From: an uncultured Thiohalocapsa sp.
Lineage (GTDB): Bacteria > Pseudomonadota > Gammaproteobacteria > Chromatiales > Chromatiaceae
DNA: 48,970 bases
Direction: 5' to 3'
Assembly: GCF_913062725.1 (NCBI RefSeq)
Contig: NZ_CAJXWY010000030.1
Coordinates: 1-48,970, forward strand
The position numbers and the translations under genes were made by a program. The notes beneath the pieces are model-generated. The model was not told the origin of the DNA. It saw only the letters and a list, made by a program, of their open reading frames with translations, and did no database searches. Below are positions 1-12,982 of this stretch, in pieces; within the stretch, counting starts at the first letter, position 1, and every line of letters begins with the position of its first letter.

Positions 1-56
1 TCTCGACAGCAGGGATGCTGTCGTGAAGCCTACAGGGACGTATTCACGGCGTCCCC
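1..56. repeat. REP-like intergenic element with two hairpins
   Basis: Two inverted repeats lie next to each other. CGACAGC (4-10) pairs with GCTGTCG (17-23) around a 6-base loop, and GGGACG (35-40) pairs with CGTCCC (50-55) around a 9-base loop. The arrangement looks like dispersed REP/BIME-type intergenic repeats of Gammaproteobacteria. No second copy was seen in this window, so copy number is unknown. The element may continue beyond the left edge. From here to the first gene at 257 I see no convincing coding sequence. Confidence 0.45.
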
Positions 57-256
57 CGCCAGCTGCAACCCAGCCCGTAGAAAGCGAAAACCGAGATGCG
101 ACGGGTATAAAAACACCCATCCTGAGTGCCCGCGTCCCCACAGGCATTAGACATTATCCGCGGCATCTGCAATGATTTCGCCCCCGAGCCAAAAGCAGCT
201 GCCCAGGCGGCATCGCAGAAGGTCCCACCGCCAGTAAACGTTGTCTGGGTCGTTGC

Positions 257-442
257 ATGTGGCATGAGCTTCTGGTGGCGTTGGCGCTGCTCCTGGTGAT
301 CGAGGGGGTACTGCCTTTTCTAACGCCGAGCCTGATGCGTCGTGTGCTGTTGGAGGCAGCCCAGCAGAGTAACCAGAGCTTGCGCCTGAGCGGACTGTTC
401 AGCATGCTCGCCGGTGTCGCCCTGCTTTACCTGATCAATTGA
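257..442 (+). CDS. DUF2065 (YjeT-like) small inner-membrane protein
   Basis: This 61-residue protein is nearly all hydrophobic, with one membrane segment at about residues 4-20 (LLVALALLLVIEGVLPF) and a second at about 44-60, separated by a short basic loop (MRRVLLEAAQQ). The N-terminal MW, the IEGVLPFL motif and the length match the DUF2065 family, which usually sits between hflC and hisZ/purA in Gammaproteobacteria. Here hisZ follows 24 bases downstream in the same direction, so the order agrees, but hflC is not seen upstream. Its function is unknown; a role next to the HflKC membrane complex is only guessed from gene order. The start at ATG 257 reproduces the family N-terminus although the ribosome binding site is weak. 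Confidence 0.85.
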   Translation: MWHELLVALALLLVIEGVLPFLTPSLMRRVLLEAAQQSNQSLRLSGLFSMLAGVALLYLIN

Positions 443-466
443 ATCGATGTTCCCTAGGCCTGGCTG

Positions 467-3075
<2,609 letters not shown>

Positions 3076-3181
3076 GTCAGATCCCGGCCACCGCCATCTC
3101 AGGCCCCGCCGGGACCGGCGGCACCGATGCCCGCCCGACGCTCCGCACCTCCGAGCAATTGCGCACAGGTCTCCGTAGCCC

Positions 3182-3421
3182 ATGAGCGAAATGACCCTGC
3201 TAACCGAAAGCCTGCGCCTGTTGCTGATTGGCATGGGCATCGTTTTCAGCTTTCTGTTGTTGCTGGTGGGCATTTTGCGCTTGATGTCCTGGCTGGCGCT
3301 ACGCTTGGCACCCGTGCCGCAGACGGGACCATTATCGCCGCCGGCCGCCGACCCCGACGGGCCGCCCATCGCCGCCATTGCCGCCGCCATCGCCCGCTAT
3401 CGCGCCGGGCGGCGGCGCTGA
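3182..3421 (+). CDS. oadG: OadG, oxaloacetate decarboxylase gamma subunit
   Basis: This small 79-residue protein has one N-terminal membrane helix (about residues 10-33, [20 protein letters not shown]) followed by a Pro/Ala-rich cytoplasmic tail that ends in basic residues. That is the layout of the gamma chain, which assembles the sodium-pumping oxaloacetate decarboxylase and helps bind zinc. Sequence conservation in this family is low; the call rests on size, topology, and position directly upstream of oadA and oadB in the classic oadGAB order. Confidence 0.85.
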   Translation: MSEMTLLTESLRLLLIGMGIVFSFLLLLVGILRLMSWLALRLAPVPQTGPLSPPAADPDGPPIAAIAAAIARYRAGRRR

Positions 3422-3479
3422 GACGGCACGGCCTGCAACCCCCTTTCTGTATCCGCGCCCACTGGGCCAGGGATTCGAC

Positions 3480-5282
3480 ATGACAGAACAGAAGCCGCTA
3501 GGGATCACCGATGTCGTGCTGCGCGACGCGCATCAGTCGTTGCTCGCCACACGCATGCGCCTCGAAGACATGCTGCCCATCGCCGGAAAGCTGGACCAGG
3601 TGGGCTATTGGTCCCTCGAGAGCTGGGGCGGCGCAACCTTCGACGCCTGTATCCGTTACCTCGGCGAAGATCCCTGGGAACGTCTGCGCCAGCTGCACGC
3701 GGCCATGCCCAACACGCCGCAGCAGATGCTGCTGCGCGGTCAGAATCTGCTCGGCTACCGGCACTATGCCGACGATGTGGTGGACAAGTTCGTCGAGCGG
3801 GCGGCGGTGAACGGCATCGGCGTGTTCCGTATTTTCGACGCCATGAATGACCTGCGGAATCTGGAGCAGGCGGTGCGCTCGGCACTCACCACCGATGCCC
3901 ACGCCCAGGGCACCCTGGCCTACACGGTGAGTCCGGTGCACAACATGGACTACTGGGTCGATCTCGGTCGACGCCTCGAGGATATGGGCTGCCACTCCAT
4001 GTTCATCAAGGACATGGCCGGGCTGCTCCGGCCCTACGTCGCCGAGGAACTGGTCTCGCGGCTCAAGGAGCACTGCAGCATCCCCCTCGCCATGCAGTGT
4101 CATGCCACCACCGGTCTCAGCACGGCCACCATCGTCAAGGCCGCCGAGGCCGGCATTGACCTGGTGGACACCGCCATTTCCTCCATGAGCATGACCTACG
4201 GTCACTCACCCACGGAGTCGGTGGTGGCGATCATGCAGGGCACGCCGCGGGATACCGGCCTCGACCTGAAGCTCCTGGAAGAAATCGCCGCGTACTTTCG
4301 GCAGGTACGGAAGAAGTACGCGCGCTTCGAGGGCTCGCTGCGCGGCGTGGACTCCCGCATCCTGGTGGCGCAGGTGCCGGGGGGCATGCTCACCAACATG
4401 GAGAACCAGTTGCGCGAGCAGGGCGCCAGCGACCGCCTGGACGAGGTGCTGGAGGAGATCCCGAAGGTCCGCGAGGATCTGGGATTCATTCCCCTGGTGA
4501 CCCCCACCAGCCAGATCGTCGGCAGCCAGGCGGTGCTGAACGTGCTCATGGGCGAGCGCTACAAGTCCATCACCACCGAAACCGCCGGCGTCCTCAAGGG
4601 TGCATACGGCAAGACACCGGCGCCGGTGGACCAGGCGCTGCAGGCGCGGGTGCTCGCCGACGGCGAGGCGCCCATCACCTGCCGGCCCGCCGATACCCTC
4701 AGCCCGGAACTGGAGCGGCTCACCGCCGAGCTCGAGGACATCGTCACCGAGCGCAAGCTGAGCCTGGCGCAGGCACAGATGGACGACGTGCTCATCTATG
4801 CCATGTTTCCGCAAGTGGGGCTCAAGTTCCTGGAGCACCGCCACGATCCCTCGGCCTTCGAGCCGCCACCCTGGGAGCTGGACGCAACAGATCAGGCCGC
4901 GCGCGAGGCGGCAGCGCAGCCGGCGCCGGCCGCGGCGTCGGGACCAGAGCACTATCGCGTCGACGTGGACGGACGCAGCTACTCGGTCACCGTCTCCCCC
5001 GAGGGCAGCATCGAGCAGGTGGCCGCCGCCCCGGCGGTCTCGCATCCGGCACCGACACCCAGCGCCGCGGCGCAAACGGTGGACTCCCCTCTCGCCGGCA
5101 ACATCGTGCGCATCCAGGTACGCCCCGGCCAGCAGGTGGCCACCGGTGACGTGCTTTTGGTGCTGGAGGCGATGAAGATGGAGACCGAGGTGCGCACCAC
5201 CATCGCCGGCACGGTGGTGGAGGTGCGGGTGAAGGAAGGCGACGCGGTGGCGCTCGGCGCGCCGCTGCTGTCCGTCGCCTGA
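3480..5282 (+). CDS. oadA: OadA, oxaloacetate decarboxylase alpha subunit (biotin carrier)
   Basis: The alpha chain transfers the carboxyl group of oxaloacetate to biotin, giving pyruvate, and hands carboxybiotin to the OadB membrane pump. The 600 residues include an N-terminal carboxyltransferase TIM barrel (LRDAHQS with metal ligand Asp16; QCHATTG and [12 protein letters not shown] further on), a middle PycB/OadA association domain, an Ala/Pro-rich linker, and a C-terminal biotinyl domain with the EAMKMET motif (biotinyl Lys566). The ATG at 3480 gives the standard [16 protein letters not shown] start; the frame is open upstream but unconserved there. It follows oadG by 58 bases and oadB follows 22 bases later. 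Confidence 0.96.
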   Translation: MTEQKPLGITDVVLRDAHQSLLATRMRLEDMLPIAGKLDQVGYWSLESWGGATFDACIRYLGEDPWERLRQLHAAMPNTPQQMLLRGQNLLGYRHYADDVVDKFVERAAVNGIGVFRIFDAMNDLRNLEQAVRSALTTDAHAQGTLAYTVSPVHNMDYWVDLGRRLEDMGCHSMFIKDMAGLLRPYVAEELVSRLKEHCSIPLAMQCHATTGLSTATIVKAAEAGIDLVDTAISSMSMTYGHSPTESVVAIMQGTPRDTGLDLKLLEEIAAYFRQVRKKYARFEGSLRGVDSRILVAQVPGGMLTNMENQLREQGASDRLDEVLEEIPKVREDLGFIPLVTPTSQIVGSQAVLNVLMGERYKSITTETAGVLKGAYGKTPAPVDQALQARVLADGEAPITCRPADTLSPELERLTAELEDIVTERKLSLAQAQMDDVLIYAMFPQVGLKFLEHRHDPSAFEPPPWELDATDQAAREAAAQPAPAAASGPEHYRVDVDGRSYSVTVSPEGSIEQVAAAPAVSHPAPTPSAAAQTVDSPLAGNIVRIQVRPGQQVATGDVLLVLEAMKMETEVRTTIAGTVVEVRVKEGDAVALGAPLLSVA

Positions 5283-5304
5283 CGCCAAGACAAGACGCAC
5301 ACCA

Positions 5305-6438
5305 ATGGATCAGCTGCTGAAGCTCTGGCAGTCCATGGGCATTGCCAACATGGACCTCGGCCAGGTGTTGATGATGGCGGTGGGCTGTGGGCTCATCTAC
5401 CTCGCCATCGCCAAGAAGTTCGAGCCCTTGCTGCTCGTGCCCATCGGCTTCGGGGCCCTGCTCAGCAACATCCCGGTGGCGGGCATCGGCGGGCCCGACG
5501 GCATGATCGGCATGATCTACACCGTGGGTGTCGAGACCGGCATCTTCCCGCTGCTCATCTTCATGGGTGTGGGCGCGCTGACGGACTTCGGGGCACTCAT
5601 CGCCAGGCCTTCCACGCTGTTGCTCGGTGCGGCGGCACAGTTCGGTATCTTCGCAACCTTGATCGGCGCCGTGCTGCTGAATTTCATTCCCGGCTTCGAG
5701 TTCACGCTGCAGGACGCCTCGGCCATCGCCATCATCGGCGGCGCCGACGGGCCCACGGCCATCTTCCTGGCCTCCAGGCTGGCGCCGGATCTGCTCGGCG
5801 CCATCGCGGTCGCGGCCTACTCCTATATGGCGCTGGTGCCCATCATCCAGCCGCCCATCATGCGCGCCCTGACCACGCGCGAGGAGCGCCGTGTGGTGAT
5901 GCAGCAGCTGCGCCCGGTGTCGCAGTTGGAGCGCATCCTGTTTCCCTTCGTGGTGCTCTTGCTCTGTGCCCTGCTGCTACCCTCGGCGGCGCCACTGATC
6001 GGCATGCTGACCTTTGGCAATCTGCTGCGCGAATGCGGCGTCGTGGAGCGCTTGAGCCGCGCCGCCCAGAACGAGATCATCAATATTGTCACCATCATGC
6101 TGGGGCTCGCCATCGGCTCCAAGCTGTCGGCCGACAATTTCCTGGCGCTGGAGACGCTGGGAATCCTGGTGCTGGGGGCACTCGCGTTTTGTATCGGCAC
6201 CGCCTGCGGCGTGCTGATGGGGAAGGTGATGCACCGGGCCACGGGCGGGAAGGTCAATCCGCTGATCGGCGCCGCCGGCGTGTCGGCGGTGCCCATGGCG
6301 GCCCGGGTGGTGAACCGGGTGGGGCTGGAGGAAGATCATCACAACTTCCTGCTGATGCATGCCATGGGCCCGAATGTCGCCGGAGTCATCGGCTCCGCCG
6401 TCGCCGCCGGCGTCCTGCTCGCCCTCACGGGCACGTGA
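5305..6438 (+). CDS. oadB: OadB, sodium-pumping oxaloacetate decarboxylase beta subunit
   Basis: This integral membrane subunit decarboxylates carboxybiotin and couples it to sodium export. The 377 residues are strongly hydrophobic with roughly nine or more predicted helices. The signature GGADGPT is at residues 145-151, with the conserved sodium-site Asp148, and GGPDG lies at 62-66. Length fits the shorter family members (glutaconyl- or methylmalonyl-CoA decarboxylase beta type as well as OadB). The upstream partner with an oxaloacetate-type carboxyltransferase supports the OadB name. In this organism the complex could generate a sodium gradient or run in anaplerotic metabolism; the sequence alone does not decide. 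Confidence 0.95.
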   Translation: MDQLLKLWQSMGIANMDLGQVLMMAVGCGLIYLAIAKKFEPLLLVPIGFGALLSNIPVAGIGGPDGMIGMIYTVGVETGIFPLLIFMGVGALTDFGALIARPSTLLLGAAAQFGIFATLIGAVLLNFIPGFEFTLQDASAIAIIGGADGPTAIFLASRLAPDLLGAIAVAAYSYMALVPIIQPPIMRALTTREERRVVMQQLRPVSQLERILFPFVVLLLCALLLPSAAPLIGMLTFGNLLRECGVVERLSRAAQNEIINIVTIMLGLAIGSKLSADNFLALETLGILVLGALAFCIGTACGVLMGKVMHRATGGKVNPLIGAAGVSAVPMAARVVNRVGLEEDHHNFLLMHAMGPNVAGVIGSAVAAGVLLALTGT

Positions 6439-6535
6439 TCATGTGGTTCAGGAGGCCTCCGGCGGTGCGTATCCGGTGTGCCTCGTTGCTGACTCCCTTG
6501 TGATCCCTAGCCCAGCACGTTACACTTGACGGCTT

Positions 6536-7078
6536 ATGCGCGAGGCATTACCCCTCTCCATCGATCCACGCCGACTGGCCGAGCTGAAGCGTGAGTTCGT
6601 CGGCACCCTGACACTGGCGAGATTACCTCGCCTGGCGCAGGTGGTGCTCGCTCCGACGGACACCGCCGCAGGCTATGTCGGTTACAAGCTCGCATTCCAT
6701 CGCGACGCGAGTCATCGGGATCTGGTGCATGGCGAAGTCAGCGCAACCCTGGGGCTGCGCTGCGAGCGTTGCAATGAGATGCTGCAGCTGCCCGTGGTGA
6801 GCGAATTTGCACTGGCGGTGGTGCATGGGCTAGACGAGGCGGCGCAACTGCCTGAAGGCTACGAGCCGTTGCTGCCCGAGGAGGCGACCCTGGACCCGGC
6901 GACGCTCGTGGAAGACGAGTTGTTGCTCGCCATACCCGCAGTGCCCAGGCACGCCGCGGGCACCTGTCGTGCGCCGCAGTACGTCAGCGCCGACGCACGC
7001 GCAGGAGCTGAGCCGGACGCCGCGCCCGTCGACGATAATCCCTTTGCCGTGCTGCAAGCACTGAAACGCCAGCACTGA
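6536..7078 (+). CDS. yceD: DUF177/YceD family protein
   Basis: This 180-residue soluble protein carries the family marks: a CERC pair near residues 79-82 ([10 protein letters not shown]) and the acidic [10 protein letters not shown] block near residue 122. The histidine of the usual PxxH motif follows (PAVPRHA). YceD proteins almost always precede rpmF and plsX, as here, and have been linked to 23S rRNA accumulation in plants and bacteria, but the molecular activity is not settled. The next gene, rpmF, starts 106 bases downstream. The tail after residue 145 is variable and rich in Ala and Asp. Confidence 0.9.
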   Translation: MREALPLSIDPRRLAELKREFVGTLTLARLPRLAQVVLAPTDTAAGYVGYKLAFHRDASHRDLVHGEVSATLGLRCERCNEMLQLPVVSEFALAVVHGLDEAAQLPEGYEPLLPEEATLDPATLVEDELLLAIPAVPRHAAGTCRAPQYVSADARAGAEPDAAPVDDNPFAVLQALKRQH

Positions 7079-7184
7079 TTTCGCCGGCCGCACCATCGCC
7101 CAGGGCCCGAGTACGGCGTTGGGTCGGCGGCGCTCGCCGTCATCATGCTTTTCGCGAGAAGTTATAGGACAACGGAGCCCCATC

Positions 7185-7361
7185 ATGGCCGTTCAGCAAA
7201 ACCGCAAAACCCCGTCCAAGCGCGGCATGCGTCGCTCGCATGACGCCCTCAGCAGGCCCACGCTGTCGGAGGATCCGACCAGCGGCGAGATCCATCGGCG
7301 TCATCATGTGACCGCGGATGGCTTCTACCGTGGCCGCAAGGTCGTGAATCGCAACGACTGA
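7185..7361 (+). CDS. rpmF: RpmF, ribosomal protein bL32
   Basis: This 58-residue, strongly basic protein begins [20 protein letters not shown], the typical bL32 N-terminus. It ends in [19 protein letters not shown], again typical. No zinc-binding cysteines are present, which is the usual zinc-free form in Gammaproteobacteria. A longer reading frame starts upstream at 7119, but only the ATG at 7185 gives the conserved start, preceded by ACGGAG. It lies between yceD and plsX, the standard order linking ribosome and lipid synthesis genes. Confidence 0.97.
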   Translation: MAVQQNRKTPSKRGMRRSHDALSRPTLSEDPTSGEIHRRHHVTADGFYRGRKVVNRND

Positions 7362-7402
7362 AGCCCCCCGTCGGGACTGCGAGGTCTGCGCAGGAGCCAA
7401 GC

Positions 7403-8443
7403 GTGAGCCGACGTCCAATCATTGCACTGGACGCGATGGGTGGCGACCACGGCGCCCGAGTGGTCGTGTCCGCCGCGCGCGCATTCCTCGCCGAGGATAC
7501 GGGCGTCGACCTGATCCTGGTGGGGCAGCGCACGGTCATCGAAGCGCTGCTGGCCGCCGATCCCCATCCGGAGCAGAGCCACAGGCTGCGCATCCATCAT
7601 GCGAGTCAGACCGTCGGCATGGACGAACTGCCCTCGAAGGCGCTGCGCGGCAAAAAAGACTCGTCCATGCGGGTCGCCATCGACCTCGTCAAGACCGGCG
7701 AGGCCGACGCCTGCGTCAGCGCCGGTAATACCGGCGCCCTGATGGCCACCGCCCGCTTCGTGCTCAAGACCCTGCCCAACGTCGACCGACCGGCCATCAT
7801 CAGCGCCATGCCCTCGGTCAAGGGCAGCACCCACATGTTGGATCTCGGCGCCAACGTCGACTGCACGGCCGAGCATCTCTTTCAGTTCGCGGTCATGGGC
7901 AGCGAGTTGGTGAAGGCCGTCACCGGTATCGAGCGCCCCAAGGTCGGATTGCTCAACATCGGTCAGGAAGAGATCAAGGGCAACGATCAGGTGCGCCGCG
8001 CGCATGACCTCATCACGGCCTCGGATCTCAACTACGCGGGCTACGTGGAAGGCGACGATATCTTCATGGGCGAGGTGGACGTCGTCGTCGCCGACGGCTT
8101 CGTGGGCAATGTTGCGCTGAAGTCCAGCGAGGGTGTGGCCAAGCTGGTGGGCCATATGCTGCGCCGCCACTTCCGCAAGAGCCTCTGGTCGCGTATCGCC
8201 GCCATGCTGGCACTGCCGACGCTGAAGGCCTTCAAAGAAGAAACGGACCCGCGCCGCTACAACGGTGCGAGTCTGCTGGGGCTGCGCGGCATCGTCGTCA
8301 AGAGCCACGGCGGTGCCGATGCCGAGGCGTTCCAGAATGCCATCCGCATCGCCGAGCACGAGATCAATGCACGGGTCATCGCCCGTATCGAGCACGAAGT
8401 TGCGGCACACCTGACCCCAGCACCGGTGCGGGTAAGCGCATGA
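7403..8443 (+). CDS. plsX: PlsX, phosphate acyltransferase
   Basis: PlsX converts acyl-ACP and phosphate to acyl-phosphate, the acyl donor for PlsY in phospholipid synthesis, as a peripheral membrane enzyme. The 346 residues show the N-terminal DAMGGDHG motif (about 10-17), [10 protein letters not shown] near residue 110, and the [16 protein letters not shown] block. The start is GTG at 7403, preceded by CAGGAG. The stop overlaps the start of fabH (ATGA), so translation is probably coupled. Confidence 0.96.
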   Translation: MSRRPIIALDAMGGDHGARVVVSAARAFLAEDTGVDLILVGQRTVIEALLAADPHPEQSHRLRIHHASQTVGMDELPSKALRGKKDSSMRVAIDLVKTGEADACVSAGNTGALMATARFVLKTLPNVDRPAIISAMPSVKGSTHMLDLGANVDCTAEHLFQFAVMGSELVKAVTGIERPKVGLLNIGQEEIKGNDQVRRAHDLITASDLNYAGYVEGDDIFMGEVDVVVADGFVGNVALKSSEGVAKLVGHMLRRHFRKSLWSRIAAMLALPTLKAFKEETDPRRYNGASLLGLRGIVVKSHGGADAEAFQNAIRIAEHEINARVIARIEHEVAAHLTPAPVRVSA

Positions 8444-9399
8444 CAGCCTATGCCCGCATTCTCGGCACCGGCGGCTACCTGCCGGAGAAAGTCCTGACCA
8501 ACCGGGACATCGAGCGCATCGTGGATACCTCCGATGCCTGGATCCGCGAGCGGACCGGCATCGTCGAGCGGCGCATCGCCGCCGCTGGCGAGACCTGCGG
8601 TGACCTGGCCGAGGGCGCTGCCAGGCGCGCCATCGAGGCCGCCGACATCGCCGCAGACGATATCGATCTGATCATCGTCGCCACCACGACACCGGACCAG
8701 ATTTTTCCAAGCAACGCCTGCCTGCTCCAGCATCGTCTGGGCATCCGCGGTTGCGCCGCGTTCGATGTTCAGGCCGTCTGCACGGGCTTCATCTACGCCC
8801 TCGGCGTTGCCGATCAGTTCGTTCGCACCGGCTCCGCCCGCAAGGCCCTGGTGGTGGGCGCCGAGACCATCTCGCGCATCATCGACTGGACGGATCGCGG
8901 GACTTGCGTGCTGTTCGGCGACGGCGCCGGCGCCGTGGTGCTGGGTGCCGCCGACAGCCCGGGCATCATCTCCTCGCACCTGCACGCCGATGGCGCGCAC
9001 CGCGAGCTGCTGCAGGTGCCCGCGGGGGTGGGCAACAGCCAACAGGGCTCGCCTTATATGGAAATGAAAGGCAACGAGGTCTTCCGGGTGGCCGTCACCA
9101 CCCTGGGTCGTATCGTGGACGAAACCCTGGGGGCCAATGCCATGACCCGGGCCGATATCGACTGGCTCGTGCCGCACCAGGCGAATCTGCGCATCATCCA
9201 GGCCACCGCGCGCAAGCTGGATCTGCCCATGGAGCAGGTGGTCGTGACCGTAGATCGTCACGGCAACACGTCCGCCGCATCCGTGCCGCTGGCTTTCGAT
9301 GAGGCCGTGCGCGATGGCCGCATCCAGCGCGGGCAGATCGTGCTGATGGAAGCCTTCGGCGGCGGTTTCACCTGGGGCTCGGTGCTGCTGCGCTACTGA
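8440..9399 (+). CDS. fabH: FabH, beta-ketoacyl-ACP synthase III
   Basis: FabH condenses acetyl-CoA with malonyl-ACP to start fatty acid synthesis. The 319 residues contain the full Cys-His-Asn triad: Cys114 ([10 protein letters not shown]), His246 (VPHQANLRI) and Asn276 (HGNTSAAS). [10 protein letters not shown] at about 161-170 and the C-terminal FGGGFTWGS are also typical. It overlaps plsX by four bases and is followed by fabD after 85 bases. Confidence 0.97.
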   Translation: MTAYARILGTGGYLPEKVLTNRDIERIVDTSDAWIRERTGIVERRIAAAGETCGDLAEGAARRAIEAADIAADDIDLIIVATTTPDQIFPSNACLLQHRLGIRGCAAFDVQAVCTGFIYALGVADQFVRTGSARKALVVGAETISRIIDWTDRGTCVLFGDGAGAVVLGAADSPGIISSHLHADGAHRELLQVPAGVGNSQQGSPYMEMKGNEVFRVAVTTLGRIVDETLGANAMTRADIDWLVPHQANLRIIQATARKLDLPMEQVVVTVDRHGNTSAASVPLAFDEAVRDGRIQRGQIVLMEAFGGGFTWGSVLLRY

Positions 9400-9484
9400 C
9401 CGACCGCTGAATGGCCGGGCGTGCCGTGGTGACCGGCACCCGCCGTCAAATCCACCGGACGCAAGATCAAATGCCGCTATCCGC

Positions 9485-10432
9485 ATGACCGTAGCCACAC
9501 TTGCAATGCTATTTCCCGGCCAGGGCTCGCAATCCGTTGGCATGCTGACGGACCTGGCCACCGCCCAGCCAGAGGTGGAGGCGACCTTTGCCGAGGCGTC
9601 GGCGGTGCTTGGTCGCGACCTCTGGACCCTCGTGACCGAGGGCCCGGGGCAAGCGCTGGACCGCACCGAGAATACCCAGCCCGCCATGCTCGCCGCCGGC
9701 GTCGCCGTCTGGCGCTGCTGGCGGGCCCGCGGGGGGCCCATGCCGGCGGCGATGGCCGGTCACAGCCTGGGGGAGTACAGCGCCCTGGTGTGCGCCGGGG
9801 CTTTGGATTTCACGGCTGCCGTGGGCCTGGTCGCCGAGCGTGCACGGCTGATGCAGACGGCGGTGCCCGCCGGCGCCGGCGCCATGGCGGCCATCCTGGG
9901 CCTGGACGATGAGCGGGTTCGTGCCCTGTGCGATGAACAGGCGGGCACCGAGGTGCTGGAGGCGGTGAATTTCAATGCACCGGGACAGGTGGTCATCGCC
10001 GGCCACAAGGCCGCGGTGGAGCGGGGTGTGGCTGCGGCGAAGGCCGCCGGTGCCAAGCGAGCGGTGGTGCTGGCCGTGAGTGTGCCTTCACACTGTGCGC
10101 TCATGCGCGACGGCGCCGCCGAGCTCGCCGAGCGCTTGGCAGCGGTGCCGCTGCGCGCGCCCGAGGTCCCTGTGCTGCACAACGCCTCCGCGGCGCCGGC
10201 GGCGGATCTGGATGCGCTGCGCCAGCTGCTGGCCCGGCAGATCCACAGCCCGGTGCGCTGGGTGCAGACCGTGCGGGCACTGGCGGACATGGGCGTTGCC
10301 ACCGCCATCGAGGCGGGACCCGGCAAGGTGCTGGCCGGCTTGGGCAAGCGCATCGACAAGACACTGACGACCCTGGCGGTATTCGAGCCGGCGGGGCTGA
10401 ATCGGGCTCTGGAGGCAACCGCAGATGCTTAA
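9485..10432 (+). CDS. fabD: FabD, malonyl-CoA:ACP transacylase
   Basis: FabD loads malonate from CoA onto ACP to supply the elongation enzymes. The 315 residues include the N-terminal LFPGQGSQSVGM, the nucleophile elbow GHSLGEYSA with Ser94, and His203 (VPSHCALM) completing the catalytic pair. The last eight bases overlap the start of fabG, which suggests coupled translation. The starting ATG at 9485 gives the normal short N-terminus before the FPGQG motif. Confidence 0.97.
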   Translation: MTVATLAMLFPGQGSQSVGMLTDLATAQPEVEATFAEASAVLGRDLWTLVTEGPGQALDRTENTQPAMLAAGVAVWRCWRARGGPMPAAMAGHSLGEYSALVCAGALDFTAAVGLVAERARLMQTAVPAGAGAMAAILGLDDERVRALCDEQAGTEVLEAVNFNAPGQVVIAGHKAAVERGVAAAKAAGAKRAVVLAVSVPSHCALMRDGAAELAERLAAVPLRAPEVPVLHNASAAPAADLDALRQLLARQIHSPVRWVQTVRALADMGVATAIEAGPGKVLAGLGKRIDKTLTTLAVFEPAGLNRALEATADA

Positions 10433-11168
10433 CGGTGAAATCGCATTGGTCACCGGGGCGAGCCGCGGCATCGGCCGCGCCATCGCCGAGACCCTGCTGG
10501 CGCAGGGCGCCGCCGTGGCCGGCACCGCCACCACCGAAGGTGGCGCCGTGCGCATCCGCGACGAGCTCGCCGGGCCCGGCCGACGGGTGCTTGGTCTGCG
10601 CCTCGACGTCACCGATCCGGCGTCGGTGACATCGGTGCTCGCGCAGGTGAGCGACGGCCTCGGCGCGATGCCTGGTATCCTCGTCAACAACGCCGGGATT
10701 ACGCGCGATGGCCTCCTGTTGCGCATGCAGGACGCCGACTGGGATGCGGTCATCGACACCAATCTGACCTCGGTCTACAGGATCACCAAGGCTTGCCTCA
10801 GGCCAATGACCAAGGCGCGTCAGGGGCGCATCATCAACATCGCGTCGGTGGTGGCCGCAAGCGGTAATGCCGGACAAGCCAATTACGCCGCCGCCAAGGC
10901 CGGGATGATCGGCTTCACCAAGTCCCTGGCACGGGAAGTGGGTGCGCGCGGCGTCACCGCCAATTGTGTGGCGCCGGGCTTCATCGATACCGACATGACG
11001 CGCGCGCTCGGCGAGCAGCAGCGCCAGCATCTGCTCGCATCCATTCCGCTGGCGCGGCTCGGCGCGGCGCAGGAGGTTGCGGCGGCGGTGGCCTTCCTCG
11101 CCTCACCCGCCGCAGGCTACATCACAGGCGAGACGCTGCATGTGAATGGCGGTATGTACATGGCCTAG
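10425..11168 (+). CDS. fabG: FabG, 3-oxoacyl-ACP reductase
   Basis: This NADPH-dependent reductase acts on beta-ketoacyl-ACP in each elongation cycle. It is a 247-residue short-chain dehydrogenase with cofactor loop TGASRGIG (10-17), NNAG (88-91), and catalytic Ser141, Tyr154 and Lys158 (NYAAAKAG). The C-terminal TGETLHVNGGMYMA is the usual FabG ending. Its frame overlaps fabD, and acpP follows after a 157-base AT-rich gap that may hold a separate promoter. Confidence 0.97.
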   Translation: MLNGEIALVTGASRGIGRAIAETLLAQGAAVAGTATTEGGAVRIRDELAGPGRRVLGLRLDVTDPASVTSVLAQVSDGLGAMPGILVNNAGITRDGLLLRMQDADWDAVIDTNLTSVYRITKACLRPMTKARQGRIINIASVVAASGNAGQANYAAAKAGMIGFTKSLAREVGARGVTANCVAPGFIDTDMTRALGEQQRQHLLASIPLARLGAAQEVAAAVAFLASPAAGYITGETLHVNGGMYMA

Positions 11169-11199
11169 CCAGTGCTTCACTAAAACAAGAATAATCAGT

Positions 11200-11225
11200 A
11201 AGCTATAAAAAACGGCCAATAGCTT
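11200..11225. terminator. Inverted repeat in the AT-rich fabG-acpP gap
   Basis: AAGCTAT (11200-11206) is complementary to ATAGCTT (11219-11225) around a 12-base loop, and TTT follows. This could be a weak intrinsic terminator for the upstream fabG transcript or a protein-binding site upstream of acpP. The stem is short and AT-rich, so the assignment is tentative. Confidence 0.3.
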
Positions 11226-11232
11226 TTCGAGC

Positions 11233-11261
11233 TTTTAACCGCACTGATTTGTCACTAGAAT
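11233..11261 (+). promoter_or_regulatory. Possible sigma-70 promoter of acpP
   Basis: A TAGAAT hexamer at 11256-11261 resembles a -10 box, with TTTTAA at 11233-11238 as a poor -35 element 17 bases upstream. acpP is usually expressed much more strongly than its neighbours, and the 157-base gap is locally AT-rich in a GC-rich cluster. The spacing is good but the -35 match is weak. Confidence 0.3.
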
Positions 11262-11325
11262 ACGGCGGTCGCGTGCCCACGCGGCCCACACACGTCAAGC
11301 CAGACACGGCACGAGGATTCAACAG

Positions 11326-11562
11326 ATGAGCAGCGTTCAAGATCGAGTCACAAAGATCGTCGTCGAGCAACTCGGCGTTAAGGAAGAGGAGGTCACGCTG
11401 GAGGCCTCGTTCGTCGACGATCTCGGCGCCGATTCGCTGGACACGGTCGAACTGGTGATGGCGCTCGAAGAGGAGTTCGACACCGAAATCCCCGACGAGG
11501 ACGCCGAGAACATCACCACGGTGAAGCAGGCCATCGACTACATCAACGACCACCTGGGATGA
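11326..11562 (+). CDS. acpP: AcpP, acyl carrier protein
   Basis: This 78-residue, very acidic carrier shuttles acyl chains among the Fab enzymes as thioesters of a 4'-phosphopantetheine arm. The attachment site is Ser37 in the [12 protein letters not shown] motif, and the helix II acidic face ([14 protein letters not shown]) that docks partner enzymes is intact. It starts at ATG 11326 behind ACGAGGA. It lies between fabG and fabF as in most Gammaproteobacteria. Confidence 0.98.
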   Translation: MSSVQDRVTKIVVEQLGVKEEEVTLEASFVDDLGADSLDTVELVMALEEEFDTEIPDEDAENITTVKQAIDYINDHLG

Positions 11563-11675
11563 GCGCACCCGGGGCCGCGCCGTCATCGGCGCCGGCGCCG
11601 TCAGGGGCAGGTCAGCGCCGGGCGGGTGTCAGCGAAGGCGGGCACCAGCCCCGACAGATCATCGAGAGGTGAAGC

Positions 11676-12914
11676 ATGAGAGGTAGAAGGGTCGTCGTCA
11701 CCGGAGTTGGTATCGTGGCGCCCGTCGGGCAGGACATCGCCTCCGCCTGGGAGAATATTCTGGCCGGGCGCAGTGGCATCCAGCCCATCACCCACTTCGA
11801 CGTCGGTCCCTTCAGCACACGCTTCGGGGGGCCAATCTACGACTTCGACGTCACCCAGTACATCTCGAAGAAAGACGCCCGCAAGATGGATGCCTTCATC
11901 CACTATGGCATCGCCGCCGGCACCCAGGCCATCGAGGCCTCGGGCCTGCCCATCAACGACGCGACACGCAAGCGCATCGGTGTGGCCGTCGGCTCCGGCA
12001 TCGGCGGCATCACGGGCATCGAGAACAACTACGCGGCCTATGCCGCCGGTGGACCACGCAAGATCTCGCCGTTCTTCGTACCGGCCAATATCGTCAACAT
12101 GGTCGCCGGCGATCTGTCCATCAAGTATGGTCTCCAGGGGCCAAACTTCTCCATCGTCTCCGCGTGCAGCACGGCCACCCACAACATCGGCGAAGCGGCG
12201 TACATGATCCGCTATGGCATCGTCGATGCCATGCTCGCCGGCGGTGCCGAAATGGCCACCTCGCCCGTCGGTCTGGGGGGCTTCGCGGCGGCGCGGGCCC
12301 TGTCGACGCGCAACGACGACCCCACAGCCGCGAGCCGCCCCTTCGACAAGGACCGCGACGGCTTCGTGCTCAGCGACGGCGCCGGCGTCATGGTGCTGGA
12401 AGAGTACGAGGCGGCCGTGGCCCGTGGCGCGCCCATCCTGGCCGAGATCGTGGGTATCGGGATGAACTCCGATGCCTTCCATATGACGGCGCCGTCGGAG
12501 GATGGCGCCGGCGCCGCCGATTGCATGCGGCTCGCGATGGACGACGCCGGCATCGACCCCGAGGCCATTGACTACATCAATGCCCACGGCACCTCCACGC
12601 CCGCCGGCGACATCGCCGAGACCAAGGGCATCAAGCGCGCGCTGGGTGATCACGCCTACACGGTGGCCGTCAGCTCCACCAAGTCCATGACCGGCCACAT
12701 GCTGGGCGCGGCAGGTGGCGCCGAGGCCATCTTCAGCGTACTGGCCATCCGCGATCAGGTGGCGCCGCCGACCATCAACTATCAGACGCCCGACCCCGAC
12801 TGCGATCTGGACTATGTGCCCAACGAGGCGCGGCGGATGCGCATCGAGTATGCACTGAGTAATTCGTTTGGCTTCGGCGGCACCAATGGCACGCTGATTT
12901 TCAAGCGGGTCTAG
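11676..12914 (+). CDS. fabF: FabF, beta-ketoacyl-ACP synthase II
   Basis: FabF elongates acyl-ACP with malonyl-ACP and is important for cis-vaccenate formation. The 412 residues carry the Cys-His-His set: Cys164 ([10 protein letters not shown]), His304 ([11 protein letters not shown]) and His341 ([13 protein letters not shown]). The C-terminal [14 protein letters not shown] is typical. GAGAGGTGAAGC lies just before the ATG. pabC begins 68 bases downstream on the same strand. Confidence 0.97.
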   Translation: MRGRRVVVTGVGIVAPVGQDIASAWENILAGRSGIQPITHFDVGPFSTRFGGPIYDFDVTQYISKKDARKMDAFIHYGIAAGTQAIEASGLPINDATRKRIGVAVGSGIGGITGIENNYAAYAAGGPRKISPFFVPANIVNMVAGDLSIKYGLQGPNFSIVSACSTATHNIGEAAYMIRYGIVDAMLAGGAEMATSPVGLGGFAAARALSTRNDDPTAASRPFDKDRDGFVLSDGAGVMVLEEYEAAVARGAPILAEIVGIGMNSDAFHMTAPSEDGAGAADCMRLAMDDAGIDPEAIDYINAHGTSTPAGDIAETKGIKRALGDHAYTVAVSSTKSMTGHMLGAAGGAEAIFSVLAIRDQVAPPTINYQTPDPDCDLDYVPNEARRMRIEYALSNSFGFGGTNGTLIFKRV

Positions 12915-12982
12915 CCGCCGGCGCGCGACCGGGGGTGGCGGATCGGCGCGCCCCCCCGGCGCCAGCGGCGGGCATACCCACC

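Noticed and set aside
44..265. 73-codon minus-strand frame at the left edge
   Set aside because: It reads out of the REP-like hairpin region, has no ribosome site and no similarity I recognise.
8257..9741. 494-codon minus-strand frame opposite fabH
   Set aside because: Antisense to plsX, fabH and fabD, all with intact catalytic motifs; no recognisable protein features.
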